From Rhabdaerophilum sp. SD176 (GTDB lineage Bacteria > Pseudomonadota > Alphaproteobacteria > Rhizobiales > Beijerinckiaceae): 64,000 nt of DNA. The position numbers and the translations under genes were made by a program. Location: assembly GCF_030143245.1 (NCBI RefSeq), contig NZ_JARJNS010000004.1:372001-436000 (forward strand), written 5' to 3'. Numbering within the stretch: position 1 is the stretch's first letter; each line of letters begins with the position of its first letter. Of this stretch, positions 7,986 through 16,582 are shown one piece after another. The notes beneath the pieces are model-generated. The model saw only the letters and a program-made list of their open reading frames with translations. It had not been told where the DNA came from and did not search any database.

Positions 7986-9170
7986 TTACGCCTTTGGCAT
8001 GGCCGCCAGCGCCGCATCGAGATCGGCGATCAGGTCAGCCGGGGTTTCCAGCCCGATATTCAGCCGGATTGCCCGTCCACCGAGGTTGAACGACGTCGCC
8101 GAGCGGTAGGCCGTGCAATCGAAGGGCACGGCAAGGCTTTCGAACCCGCCCCAGCTGTAGCCCATGCCGAACAGCTTCAGATGGTCGAGGAACGCGATGA
8201 CCTGCGCATCGCTTGTCGCATCAAGCACGATCGCGAAGAGGCTCGAGGCGCCCTTGAAGTCACGCTTGAAGAATTCGTGGCCAGGGCAGGAGGGCAGGGC
8301 CGGGTGCAGCACGCGGCGGATGCGCGGATGCTGGTCGAGATGCCGCGCCACAGCCAGCGCGTTCGCGCCCTGCTCGCGCAGCCGTAGCGGCATGGTCCGC
8401 AGGCCGCGCAGGGTGAGGAACACGTCGTCCGGGCCGAGATAGAGGCCGAGATCGCCATGGGTGGCCTGCAGGGCCGGCAGCGCCTTCTCGTTGGCGGCAA
8501 CAAGGCCGATCAGCACGTCGGAATGGCCGGACGGATATTTCGTGGCAGCATTGATCGAGATGTCGATCCCGAAATCGAGCGGCTTGAACAGCAGGGCCGT
8601 CGCCCAGGTATTGTCGATCAGCGTGGTGATCCCGTGCTTCTTCGCGACCGCGACGATCGAGGGCACATCCTGCACCTCGAATGTCTGCGAGCCCGGGCTT
8701 TCCATGTAGATTGCGCGGGTATTCGGCCGGATCAGCGCCTCGATCCCGGCGCCGATCATCGGATCGTAATAGGTCGTCTCCACCCCGTAGCGGGCCAGCA
8801 GCCCGTTGCAGAGCGCCCGGGTTGGCCGATAGGTCGAATCGACCATCAGCAGGTGATCGCCCGTCTTGAGGCAGGAAAGCAGGGCGGTCGAACAGGCCGA
8901 GGCGCCGGAGGGGCAGATCACGGTGCCCGCCGCGCCTTCCAGCTCCGACCAGGCCAGTTGCAGGGCTTCCATGGTCGGGTTGCCGCGACGGCCATAGGTG
9001 AAGCGGTTCCGCCCCGCCAGGCAGGATTCCGCATCCGGATAGACAACGGTCGAGCCGCGGAACGGCGGTACGTTGACGAACCCGTGCGTCTCGGCGGTGT
9101 TGCGGCCGGCAAGGACAAGCCGGGTATCATCGCCCATGGATCGTTTTTCTTCAGGAGACATCAGTTTCAT
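7986..9170 (-). CDS. metC: Cystathionine beta-lyase (trans-sulfuration PLP enzyme)
   Basis: The 394-residue protein belongs to the Cys/Met metabolism PLP family. It shows the cofactor-phosphate region with RFTYGRRGNPTMEAL and VICPSGASACSTALL, the PLP-contacting aspartate in TLIDNTWAT, and the Schiff-base lysine in INAATKYPSGHSD. The C-terminal IRLNIGLETPADLIADL is typical of MetC, which cleaves cystathionine to homocysteine, pyruvate and ammonia. The ATG at 9170 is followed shortly by in-frame ATG codons that could also serve. It is divergent from aapJ across 348 bp, and convergent with the FMN protein gene. Confidence 0.92.
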   Translation of the reverse strand: MKLMSPEEKRSMGDDTRLVLAGRNTAETHGFVNVPPFRGSTVVYPDAESCLAGRNRFTYGRRGNPTMEALQLAWSELEGAAGTVICPSGASACSTALLSCLKTGDHLLMVDSTYRPTRALCNGLLARYGVETTYYDPMIGAGIEALIRPNTRAIYMESPGSQTFEVQDVPSIVAVAKKHGITTLIDNTWATALLFKPLDFGIDISINAATKYPSGHSDVLIGLVAANEKALPALQATHGDLGLYLGPDDVFLTLRGLRTMPLRLREQGANALAVARHLDQHPRIRRVLHPALPSCPGHEFFKRDFKGASSLFAIVLDATSDAQVIAFLDHLKLFGMGYSWGGFESLAVPFDCTAYRSATSFNLGGRAIRLNIGLETPADLIADLDAALAAMPKA

Positions 9171-9518
9171 AACATTATTCTCATTTGTGGTTCTGAACCG
9201 GAAAAATTCTCTTATGTCGGATCATATCAGCGGACAAGACTTTTTCAAGCCAACCGGCCGCTCGCCTCGAAATTGGTCGGATTGCCGTTTTGGCTCTCAC
9301 CCTGCCGGTTTTTCACCAATTGCCTTCGGAAATCCGGAAATCCCGTTCCGGAATTTCACGTTTTGGCACATTGGCAGGGCAAAATTGCCCGATTTGCCCT
9401 TGACCTTTCGTCTAAGATCGCCTGCAATGAAAACTCCTGTCGCAATTGGGACAAACCCGACGGCGCCGTATCCGAGCGCTTGCGACGGGAGCAATGAAAC
9501 ACTCGGGGAGACGAGTTG
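9171..9518 (+). other. Divergent metC/aapJ intergenic region
   Basis: This 348-bp region is relatively AT-rich on the metC side and must hold both promoters. The only well-formed element seen is the candidate aapJ promoter at 9400-9428; no ORF or riboswitch-like structure was recognised. Confidence 0.6.
9400..9428 (+). promoter_or_regulatory. Candidate sigma-70 promoter of aapJQMP
   Basis: TTGACC at 9400-9405 is separated by 17 bp from TGCAAT at 9423-9428, giving a leader of about 85 nt before aapJ. The match is good at -35 (5 of 6) and moderate at -10 (4 of 6). Confidence 0.45.
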
Positions 9519-10535
9519 ATGAAGAAAGTACTGATGTCGGTTGCCGTTGGCGCCGCCTTCGTGATGGCGGCCGGTTCGGCTTCCGCGCAAACCCTCAACC
9601 AGGTCAAGAGCCGTGGCGTGCTGCAGTGCGGCTCGAACACCGGTCTTGCCGGGTTCGGCCAGCCGGACGCGCAGGGTAACTGGACGGGCCTCGACGTTGA
9701 TTATTGCCGCGCGATCGCTGCGGCCATCTTCAACGATGCCAGCAAGGTCAAGTTCGTTCCGCTTTCCGCGAAGGACCGCTTCACGGCGCTCCAGTCCGGC
9801 GAAGTGGACGTGCTCGTCCGCAACACCACCTGGACCATGTCGCGCGATACGCAGCTGGGCCTCGAGTTCGGTCCCGTCAACTACTATGACGGCCAGGGCT
9901 TCATGGTCCGCAAGAAGTTGAAGATCGCCTCGGCGATGGAACTCTCGGGCGCTTCGGTCTGCACCCAGCAGGGCACGACCACCGAGCTGAACCTCGCGGA
10001 CTTCTTCCGCGCCAACAAGCTGAAGTATGAAGTCGTCGCGTTCGCCTCGTCGGACGAGACGATCAAGGCCTATGATGCCGGCCGTTGCGACGTGTTCACG
10101 ACGGACGCCTCGGGCCTCTATGCCGAGCGCCTGAAGCTGACGGCCCCGGATGACCATATCGTCCTGCCGGAAATCATCTCGAAGGAGCCGCTCGGTGCCG
10201 CCTGGCGCCATGGCGACAACCAGTGGGGTGATATCGTCAAGTGGGTCCACTATGCCATGGTCAACGCCGAGGAATATGGCGTGACGAAAGCCAATGTCGA
10301 CGAGATGCTGAAGTCCGGCAATCCGGACGTGAAGCGCCTGCTCGGCACGGAAGGCAAGTTTGGCGAAGCCATTGGCCTCACCAACGACTGGGCCTACCGG
10401 GTCATCAAGCAGGTCGGCAATTACGGTGAATCGTTCGACCGGAACGTCGGCGCCGGTTCGCGCCTGAAGATCGCCCGCGGCGTCAATGCGCTGTGGTCGA
10501 AGGGTGGCCTGCAATACGCGCCGCCGATCCGCTGA
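9519..10535 (+). CDS. aapJ: General L-amino-acid ABC transporter, periplasmic binding protein
   Basis: The 338-residue protein has a Sec signal peptide (MKKVLMSVAVGAAFVM, cleavage after ASAQ) followed by a type II periplasmic amino-acid-binding fold: VKSRGVLQCGSNTGLAGF, LDVDYCRAIAAAIF, then KFVPLSAKDRFTALQSGEVD. Its length and the order of the next genes match AapJ of the AapJQMP system, which takes up a broad range of L-amino acids in rhizobia and relatives. The ATG at 9519 follows GGGGAG; a TTG directly upstream is less likely. A strong terminator after the gene should make its transcript more abundant than the downstream membrane components. Confidence 0.95.
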   Translation: MKKVLMSVAVGAAFVMAAGSASAQTLNQVKSRGVLQCGSNTGLAGFGQPDAQGNWTGLDVDYCRAIAAAIFNDASKVKFVPLSAKDRFTALQSGEVDVLVRNTTWTMSRDTQLGLEFGPVNYYDGQGFMVRKKLKIASAMELSGASVCTQQGTTTELNLADFFRANKLKYEVVAFASSDETIKAYDAGRCDVFTTDASGLYAERLKLTAPDDHIVLPEIISKEPLGAAWRHGDNQWGDIVKWVHYAMVNAEEYGVTKANVDEMLKSGNPDVKRLLGTEGKFGEAIGLTNDWAYRVIKQVGNYGESFDRNVGAGSRLKIARGVNALWSKGGLQYAPPIR

Positions 10536-10548
10536 GGATTGCCAATCC

Positions 10549-10584
10549 GGGGGATGGCTGCTGTCGGCCATCCCCCTTTTTATT
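10549..10584 (+). terminator. Rho-independent terminator between aapJ and aapQ
   Basis: GGGGGATGGC (10549-10558) pairs perfectly with GCCATCCCCC (10567-10576) around an 8-nt loop and is followed by TTTTTATT. Lying inside the operon, it probably terminates partially, giving excess binding protein. Confidence 0.9.
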
Positions 10585-10751
10585 GTTTTCGGGGGAGCGT
10601 GACTGCCGTCGGCCGGAGATCGGTCAACGTCAGTTGGCGGCGTATCACCAAGGCCCGGAGTGATGGGCCCGGGCGGGGTGGTTGCCGGGTTTGCAAGCAC
10701 AGGTTGCAAGCGCATGCATTTCTCCCGCATAATTGAAGTGGGGAGACTTCA

Positions 10752-11960
10752 ATGAGTTCGGTCGATGCCCCGAAACTGGGCGAAACGGGCGGGGACGAGA
10801 AGCCGCGCGTTGCCTTCTGGAACGACCCTGAAAAACGCGGCTATCTGTTTCAGGCGCTCCTTTTTGTCATCGTCATGTTCCTGGTCTACGAGGCCGCGTC
10901 AAACGCGATCGCCAACATGACCAAGCAGAAGATCGCTACCGGTTTCGGTTTCTGGAACAACACCGCCGGGTTCGATATCGGCCAGCGTCTCGTTCCTTAC
11001 GAAACAACATCGAGCTATGGCCGTGCCTTCTGGGTCGGGCTGGTCAATACGCTGCTGGTGGCCGGAATCGGCATTGTCCTCGCGACCATGCTCGGCTTCA
11101 TCATCGGCGTGGCGCGCCTCTCGAAGAATGTGCTCGTCAACAAGCTTGCAGCCATTTATGTCGAGGTGATCCGGAATACGCCGCTGCTGCTGCAATTGCT
11201 GTTCTGGTACAATGCCGTGCTGAAGGCGCTGCCGGAAGTGCGGGACTCGGTCGCCATGCCGGGCGGTTTCTTCCTCAACAATCGCGGCCTGTTCATGCCC
11301 GAGCCCGTTTTCGGGGCCAGCTTCTCCTGGGTCACCTGGGCGCTGAGTGCCGGCCTCATGGGTTATTTTGCCTACGGGCGCTGGGCCAGGAAAAGGCAGG
11401 AAAGAACCGGTCAGCAATCGCCGGTCCTGCTGGTCGGGTTCGGCCTGGTCATTGCTGTGCCGCTGCTGATCTACATCGCGGCGGGGCAACCGCTGAGCTT
11501 CAACATCCCGGATCTGGGCCGCTTCAACATCCGCGGCGGGGTTCAGGTCTACCCGGAATTCGTGGCGCTGTTGCTCGGGCTCGTCATCTACACGGCGGCC
11601 TTTATCGCCGAAGTGGTGCGCGCCGGTATCCAGGCCGTGTCCAAGGGCCAGACCGAGGCTGCCTATGCCCTTGGCCTCCGGCCGGGACCGACCCTCGATC
11701 TCGTCGTCATCCCGCAGGCGATGCGCGTGATCATCCCGCCGCTGACCTCGCAATACCTGAACCTCACGAAGAATTCCTCGCTGGCGGTCGCTGTCGGCTA
11801 TCCGGATCTCGTGCAGGTCTTCATGGGCACCGTGCTGAACCAGACGGGTCAGGCGGTCGAGGTCATCGCCATCACCATGGCCGTCTATCTCACCATCAGT
11901 CTTTTCACCTCGCTGGTGATGAACTGGTACAATTCCCGCAAGGCCCTGGTCGAGCGCTGA
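10752..11960 (+). CDS. aapQ: General L-amino-acid ABC transporter, permease AapQ
   Basis: The 402-residue permease has an extended soluble N-terminus (to about residue 30) and about eight hydrophobic segments. The HisQM-type hallmark EVIRNTPLLLQLLFWY is near residue 135 and the EAA loop for the ATPase (EAAYALGLRPGPTLDLVVIPQ) is near residue 300. The long insertion between the first membrane block and the EAA region, about residues 155-265, is characteristic of AapQ rather than short HisQ-type permeases. It forms the channel with AapM. ATG at 10752, with AapM following after 10 bp. Confidence 0.93.
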   Translation: MSSVDAPKLGETGGDEKPRVAFWNDPEKRGYLFQALLFVIVMFLVYEAASNAIANMTKQKIATGFGFWNNTAGFDIGQRLVPYETTSSYGRAFWVGLVNTLLVAGIGIVLATMLGFIIGVARLSKNVLVNKLAAIYVEVIRNTPLLLQLLFWYNAVLKALPEVRDSVAMPGGFFLNNRGLFMPEPVFGASFSWVTWALSAGLMGYFAYGRWARKRQERTGQQSPVLLVGFGLVIAVPLLIYIAAGQPLSFNIPDLGRFNIRGGVQVYPEFVALLLGLVIYTAAFIAEVVRAGIQAVSKGQTEAAYALGLRPGPTLDLVVIPQAMRVIIPPLTSQYLNLTKNSSLAVAVGYPDLVQVFMGTVLNQTGQAVEVIAITMAVYLTISLFTSLVMNWYNSRKALVER

Positions 11961-11970
11961 GGAGGAGCGA

Positions 11971-13128
11971 ATGAACACCGAAATCGTCTCTGCCTCGTCG
12001 AAGGCCTATGTCCGGCAGGAACCCGCCGCGGTCCTGCCGCCGCCGGGAAGCCTGGTCGGTCCCCTTGCCTGGATGCGCGACAACCTGTTCTCGTCGCCCG
12101 GCAACATACTGCTCACGGTCGTGGCTGCGGCCGTGGCCTATATCTCAATCCCCGGCTTCCTGAACTTCCTCATCTTCGATGCGGTCTGGACCGGGGCTGA
12201 CCGCGAGGCCTGCATTGCGAAGAATGGCGTCGTGCCCGGAGCCTGCTGGGCTTTCGTGCGCGAGCGCGTCAACTTCTTCATCTATGGCTTCTATCCCGTC
12301 GACCAACGCTGGCGGGTGGATGTATTCTTCGTCCTCGGGGCGATCGGCGTGGCCTGGATGCTCTGGCTGAAGGCTCCGCGCCGCGATATCGGCATGATCT
12401 ATTTCCTGGTCGTGCTTCCCCTCATTTCCTACTTCCTGCTGGGTGGAGCCGATTGGCTTGGCCTCTCGGCGGTCGACACGGCCCGCTGGGGCGGCCTGAT
12501 GGTCACGCTGGTCGTGGCCGGGGTCGGTATCGTGGCCTCCCTGCCGCTCGGCATCCTGCTCGCGCTTGGTCGGCGGTCGAAACTTCCGGTCATCAAGTTC
12601 TTCTCGGTGATGTTCATCGAGTTCGTCCGCGGCGTCCCGTTGATCACGGTGCTCTTCATGGCGAACACGATGCTGCCGCTGTTCCTGCCGGACAACATCA
12701 CGGTGGACAAGCTGCTGCGGGCTCTCGTCGGGATCGGCCTCTTCGCCTCGGCCTACATGGCCGAAGTGGTGCGCGCTGGCCTCCAGGCGCTGCCGAAGGG
12801 CCAGTATGAGGGCGCGATGGCCATGGGCCTGGGCTACTGGCAGATGATGCGTCTCATCATTCTGCCGCAGGCGCTCAAGGTCACGATCCCCAATATCGTG
12901 AACACCTATATCGGCCTGTTCAAGGATACGTCGCTATTGCTGATTGTCGGCATCTTCGACTTCCTCAAGGCGATCGAGACCGCCCGGATCGACCCGCAAT
13001 GGGCCGCGCCGACGACCTCGACGACAGGCTATGCCTTCGCCGCGATCGTCTATTTTCTGTTCTGCTATGGCATGGCAAGCTACGCCCGCGCGATGGAGCG
13101 GCGGCTTTCTGTGGCCGACAAGAGGTAA
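11971..13128 (+). CDS. aapM: General L-amino-acid ABC transporter, permease AapM
   Basis: This 385-residue permease is the second AapQMP membrane subunit. Residues ~205-225 carry EFVRGVPLITVLFMANTML, matching the EFVRGTP-like motif of the family, and the EAA loop EGAMAMGLGYWQMMRLIILPQ lies around residue 272. The periplasmic loop between the first two membrane segments holds three cysteines (positions ~72-98, including EACIAKNGVVPGACWAF), common in AapM. The ATG follows GAGGAG. It is flanked by aapQ (10 bp) and aapP (12 bp). Confidence 0.93.
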   Translation: MNTEIVSASSKAYVRQEPAAVLPPPGSLVGPLAWMRDNLFSSPGNILLTVVAAAVAYISIPGFLNFLIFDAVWTGADREACIAKNGVVPGACWAFVRERVNFFIYGFYPVDQRWRVDVFFVLGAIGVAWMLWLKAPRRDIGMIYFLVVLPLISYFLLGGADWLGLSAVDTARWGGLMVTLVVAGVGIVASLPLGILLALGRRSKLPVIKFFSVMFIEFVRGVPLITVLFMANTMLPLFLPDNITVDKLLRALVGIGLFASAYMAEVVRAGLQALPKGQYEGAMAMGLGYWQMMRLIILPQALKVTIPNIVNTYIGLFKDTSLLLIVGIFDFLKAIETARIDPQWAAPTTSTTGYAFAAIVYFLFCYGMASYARAMERRLSVADKR

Positions 13129-13140
13129 GGGAGTAACCTC

Positions 13141-13911
13141 ATGGCTGTCTTGAACCTGAAGCCGACACCGCTGACGCATGATACTGCGGTCGAGATGATC
13201 GGCGTGCACAAGTGGTATGGCGAATTCCACGTCCTGAAGGACGTGAACCTCAAGGTCACGCGCGGCGAGAAGATCGTCGTTTGCGGTCCCTCGGGGTCCG
13301 GCAAGTCCACGATGATCCGCTGCATCAATCGCCTCGAGGAGCACCAGAAGGGCTCCATCGTGGTCGACGGCACGGAACTGACGAACGACCTCAAGAAGAT
13401 CGACGAGATCCGCCGGGATGTCGGCATGGTCTTCCAGCACTTCAACCTGTTCCCGCACCTCACCATCCTCGAGAACTGCACGCTCGCCCCGATCTGGGTG
13501 AAGAAGATGCCGAAGAAGGATGCCGAGGAAGTGGCGATGCACTACCTCGCCCGGGTCAAGATCCCGGAACAGGCGAACAAGTATCCGGGCCAGCTCTCGG
13601 GTGGCCAGCAGCAGCGCGTGGCGATTGCCCGCTCGCTCTGCATGAGCCCGAAGATCATGCTCTTCGATGAGCCGACCTCGGCGCTTGACCCTGAAATGGT
13701 CAAGGAAGTGCTCGACACCATGGTCAGCCTCGCCGAAGAGGGCATGACGATGATGTGCGTGACCCATGAAATGGGCTTCGCCCGCCAGGTCGCCGACCGG
13801 GTCATCTTCATGGATCAGGGCCAGGTCGTCGAGATGAACGAGCCGAACGAGTTCTTCAAGAACCCGCAGCACGAGCGCACCAAGCTGTTCCTGAGCCAGA
13901 TCCTGCATTGA
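13141..13911 (+). CDS. aapP: General L-amino-acid ABC transporter, ATP-binding protein AapP
   Basis: The 256-residue ABC ATPase is complete: Walker [10 protein letters not shown] (~residue 50), Q-loop [12 protein letters not shown], signature LSGGQQQR, Walker [16 protein letters not shown] and H-loop VTHEMGFA. It energises AapQM at the cytoplasmic face and closes the operon, which ends at the hairpin terminator at 13938-13962. The ATG at 13141 is preceded by a purine-rich AGGTAAGGGAG stretch. Confidence 0.95.
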   Translation: MAVLNLKPTPLTHDTAVEMIGVHKWYGEFHVLKDVNLKVTRGEKIVVCGPSGSGKSTMIRCINRLEEHQKGSIVVDGTELTNDLKKIDEIRRDVGMVFQHFNLFPHLTILENCTLAPIWVKKMPKKDAEEVAMHYLARVKIPEQANKYPGQLSGGQQQRVAIARSLCMSPKIMLFDEPTSALDPEMVKEVLDTMVSLAEEGMTMMCVTHEMGFARQVADRVIFMDQGQVVEMNEPNEFFKNPQHERTKLFLSQILH

Positions 13912-13937
13912 GCGCGATTGGCCTGGGATGAAACAAG

Positions 13938-13962
13938 AAGGGCGCCCTGAGGCGCCCTTTTT
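13938..13962 (+). terminator. Terminator after aapP (probably bidirectional with sseA)
   Basis: AAGGGCGCC (13938-13946) pairs with GGCGCCCTT (13951-13959) around CTGA and runs into five T residues. On the other strand the stem is followed by the T-rich CTTGTTT, so it may also stop sseA transcripts. Confidence 0.9.
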
Positions 13963-14004
13963 CGTGATGCCGGCCCCGGAACCGGCAAGGGTAACCCGGA
14001 AGGG

Positions 14005-14871
14005 TCAGGCGCCTTTTGGTGCGCCCATCCCCACCGGCAGATCCTCGCGGCTGCCCCATTCGGCCCAGGAGCCGTCATAGATCGCCGCGACGGGCATATC
14101 GGCCCGGCTCATGGCCATCGCGATGATGCAGGCCGAAACGCCGGACCCGCAGGAACAGATGACCGGCTTCGCGGGGTCGATCCCCGCCGCGGCGATGGCA
14201 GCGCGGAGCGCCTCGGGGTCCTTGAGGGCGCCATCGGCAGCGATGGCATCATAGGGCAGGTTGAGGCTGCCCGGCATGTGGCCCACCCGGACGCCGGGGC
14301 GCGGCTCCGGCGCATCGCCGCGGAAGCGGGCGGCCGGCCGGGCATCGACAACCTGCGCCGAGCCGTTCTGCAAGGCCTCGGCCACGCGGTCGAGATCGGC
14401 CACGGAGGACCGGTCAAGCCGGGCGGTGAAGGTCGCCGGCGCGGGGCTGGCCATGCCCGCTTCCACCGGGCGCCCCTCCGCCTTCCAGCGTGGCAGGCCG
14501 CCCTCCATGATCCGCACATCGCGGGCCCCGTAGAGCCGCAGCATCCACGCCACGCGCGGCGCCGTGAACAGGCCGAGCTGGTCATAGACGAGGATCGTGT
14601 CGCCCTCCGAAAGGCCGAGCGCGCCGGCCTTCTCCGCGAAGAACGCGGGTTCGGGCAGCATATGGGGCAGGGAGCTGGCCGGATCCGAGATGACGTCGAT
14701 ATCGAAGAACACCGCCTCCGGCAGATGCGCCTCGAGATATTCCGCCGCGCCCTTCCGGCCTGTCGGCGGCAGGTGCCAGGAGCCGTCCACCACCCGGATT
14801 CCGGGCTTGCCGATCATTGCGGCGACCTCCGCCGTGGTGACGAAGGGAATGTCCTTGAAGATGTTGATCAT
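14005..14871 (-). CDS. sseA: 3-mercaptopyruvate sulfurtransferase (two rhodanese domains)
   Basis: The 288-residue protein has two rhodanese domains. The inactive N-terminal one (about residues 8-130) includes RVVDGSWHLPP and FFDIDVISDP, typical of mercaptopyruvate sulfurtransferases. The C-terminal one (about 160-280) carries the persulfide cysteine in ICSCGSGVSA, and CGSG(V/I) is the SseA-type loop rather than the CRKG of thiosulfate sulfurtransferase. It moves sulfur from 3-mercaptopyruvate to thiol acceptors in the cytoplasm. The ATG at 14871 follows the AlaX gene by 17 bp on the same strand. It pairs sensibly with the sulfur-amino-acid enzyme MetC upstream in the window. Confidence 0.93.
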   Translation of the reverse strand: MINIFKDIPFVTTAEVAAMIGKPGIRVVDGSWHLPPTGRKGAAEYLEAHLPEAVFFDIDVISDPASSLPHMLPEPAFFAEKAGALGLSEGDTILVYDQLGLFTAPRVAWMLRLYGARDVRIMEGGLPRWKAEGRPVEAGMASPAPATFTARLDRSSVADLDRVAEALQNGSAQVVDARPAARFRGDAPEPRPGVRVGHMPGSLNLPYDAIAADGALKDPEALRAAIAAAGIDPAKPVICSCGSGVSACIIAMAMSRADMPVAAIYDGSWAEWGSREDLPVGMGAPKGA

Positions 14872-14888
14872 GCTGCGCGTCCTTGTTT

Positions 14889-15671
14889 TCAGGCGAAACC
14901 GATCCGAACGCGGCGGTTCTGCTTGCCCTTCTTTTCGATATTGGTGACGAGCATCGGCCCGATTTCCCGCGTGTTCCGCACATGGGTGCCGCCGCAAGGC
15001 TGGAGGTCGAGCCCGGCAATCTCGACCAGCCGAACCCGGCCCGAGCCGCGCGGCGGCTTGACCGACATGGTCTTCACCAGTTGCGGATTGGCGTCGAGTT
15101 CCTCGTCGGTGATCCAGCGCGAGGTAATCTCCGCCGCCTGGTCAATCAGCCGGTTAAGTTCGGCCGTGATGGCCTCCTTCTCCAGCCCCGCTTCGGGAAT
15201 GTCGAAATCGAGCCGGCCATCCTCGACACCGATCGCGCCGCCCGTCACCGGATAGGGCAGGGCGACAGAAAGCAGATGCAGCGCTGAGTGAACGCGCATG
15301 AGTTGGTAGCGGCGCTCGAAATCCAGTTGCATCTCGACCTCCGCGCCGTCCCAGGCGGCCGGGTGCTCGCTCTCGGGCAGCTTGTGGCCAACGATGGTTT
15401 TTGCTGCGTCAAGATAGCGCAACTCGCCCGCCGGGAAGCTGTGTCCACCGGATTTGACAATCAACCCCGCATCCGAGGGTTGTCCACCGGAGGCGGGGTA
15501 GAACAGGGTGCAATCCAGAACGAGGAAGTCCGAATATCGGCCGATTACCCGCGCTTTGGCGCTTTTCAGATAGGCATCGTCACGAAAGAGCAGGTGGGTC
15601 GGCGGAAAGGGCGGCAATTCGGACGTTTCGCTCAAGGCCGGTCTCGCTGGCAGGGGGGAATTGACTTCCAC
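14889..15671 (-). CDS. AlaX-type alanyl-tRNA editing hydrolase
   Basis: The protein (about 250-260 aa) matches the free-standing AlaRS editing domain. It has the ASGGQPSDAG glycine-rich strand and the zinc ligands HSALH (HxxxH) and CGGTH (CxxxH), followed by RNTREIGPM. Such proteins hydrolyse mischarged Ser- or Gly-tRNA(Ala) in trans. The true start is uncertain: a GTG at 15671 (260 aa) and a TTG at 15635 (248 aa, giving MSETSEL) are both possible, and neither has a good Shine-Dalgarno. The frame stays open to 15887, but that part lacks family similarity. It lies 17 bp upstream of sseA and is probably co-transcribed. Confidence 0.88.
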   Translation of the reverse strand: MEVNSPLPARPALSETSELPPFPPTHLLFRDDAYLKSAKARVIGRYSDFLVLDCTLFYPASGGQPSDAGLIVKSGGHSFPAGELRYLDAAKTIVGHKLPESEHPAAWDGAEVEMQLDFERRYQLMRVHSALHLLSVALPYPVTGGAIGVEDGRLDFDIPEAGLEKEAITAELNRLIDQAAEITSRWITDEELDANPQLVKTMSVKPPRGSGRVRLVEIAGLDLQPCGGTHVRNTREIGPMLVTNIEKKGKQNRRVRIGFA

Positions 15672-15931
15672 TATAGCGAAGCGCCGGCGGGAGAGAAGCC
15701 GTGCCGCGATCCCCGTCCACCCCTGTTTCTGCGGCAATGAGCCCCGTTGCGCACGGGACCCGCGCGGGACTACGCCTTCTTTCCAGCTGCACGACTCGCC
15801 GCCGATGATCCAAAATCGGTTGCAGGGCGTAGAGCGAACAGTTAGGTGCACGATCTTCGACAGCCAGTCGTCAATCGGGCAGGACATTTTCTGGCAAGAC
15901 GCTTTTCTGGAACGGGCAGGAGCAGGACTTC

Positions 15932-16582
15932 GTGGAAACGATGAACGCCATTCAGGATGGACAGCCTCTGGAGCTGATGCTTGCAGGCTACGCCGCCGGC
16001 ACCCTCCCGCGTGCCCTCCACGCGCTTGTCGGGGCTCATCTGGAGCTCTCCCCGGTTAATCGTGGCTTTGTCGCCCGGTTGGAAGAGGGGCTCTCGCGCA
16101 ATGTTGCTGCGCAGAAGCCTGTGGCCATCCGGGGGCGCGATGCCCGGCTGGACGCGATCTTCTCTGCCGGGCCGGTGGAAGCCGCGATCGCCGAGCGCAA
16201 GGCGCTCGAGCCTCGTGCCCTGCGCCACTTCTTTGGCAAGTCGATTGACGATCTGACCTTCCGCACGGTTCTGCCGGGCGTGAAGGAATTCCGCCTCGAA
16301 ACCGATGACGACACCCGCGCCGTCCTCTACCGCATCCGGGCCGGCCGCAAGATGCCGCAGCATTCGCATGAGGGCGCTGAAGTTACACTCGTCCTGCAGG
16401 GTGGCTTCACGGATGAAACAGGTCATTACCGCCGTGGCGACATGGTGATCGCCGACGAGCATCTCGACCATGTTCCGGTTGCGGATGCCGACGAGGAATG
16501 CATCTGCTTCGCCGTGATGGATGCGCCCTTGCGCCTGACGGGCACGTTCGGCCGCTTGGTCAATCGCTTCGTAAGCCATTGA
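15932..16582 (+). CDS. ChrR-like cupin anti-sigma-type protein with eroded N-terminal zinc site
   Basis: The 216-residue protein follows ChrR architecture. An N-terminal anti-sigma segment contains LMLAGYAAGTLPRALHALVGAHLEL (split here as LMLAGYAAGTLP and HALVGAHLEL). A C-terminal cupin carries HSHEGAEVTLVLQG and DEHLDHVPV with the expected metal ligands. In ChrR of Rhodobacter the N-terminal domain binds zinc through two histidines and a CxxC and sequesters sigma-E until singlet oxygen appears. Here the CxxC position reads SPVN and the early histidine is missing, so that zinc site cannot form. No ECF sigma gene is adjacent. GTG at 15932, with an ATG three codons in as alternative. The stop overlaps the SDR start (TTGA). 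Confidence 0.85.
   Translation: METMNAIQDGQPLELMLAGYAAGTLPRALHALVGAHLELSPVNRGFVARLEEGLSRNVAAQKPVAIRGRDARLDAIFSAGPVEAAIAERKALEPRALRHFFGKSIDDLTFRTVLPGVKEFRLETDDDTRAVLYRIRAGRKMPQHSHEGAEVTLVLQGGFTDETGHYRRGDMVIADEHLDHVPVADADEECICFAVMDAPLRLTGTFGRLVNRFVSH

Noticed and set aside
10539-10736. 65-codon ORF between aapJ and aapQ
   Set aside because: It overlaps the terminator hairpin, lacks a Shine-Dalgarno and has no recognisable feature.
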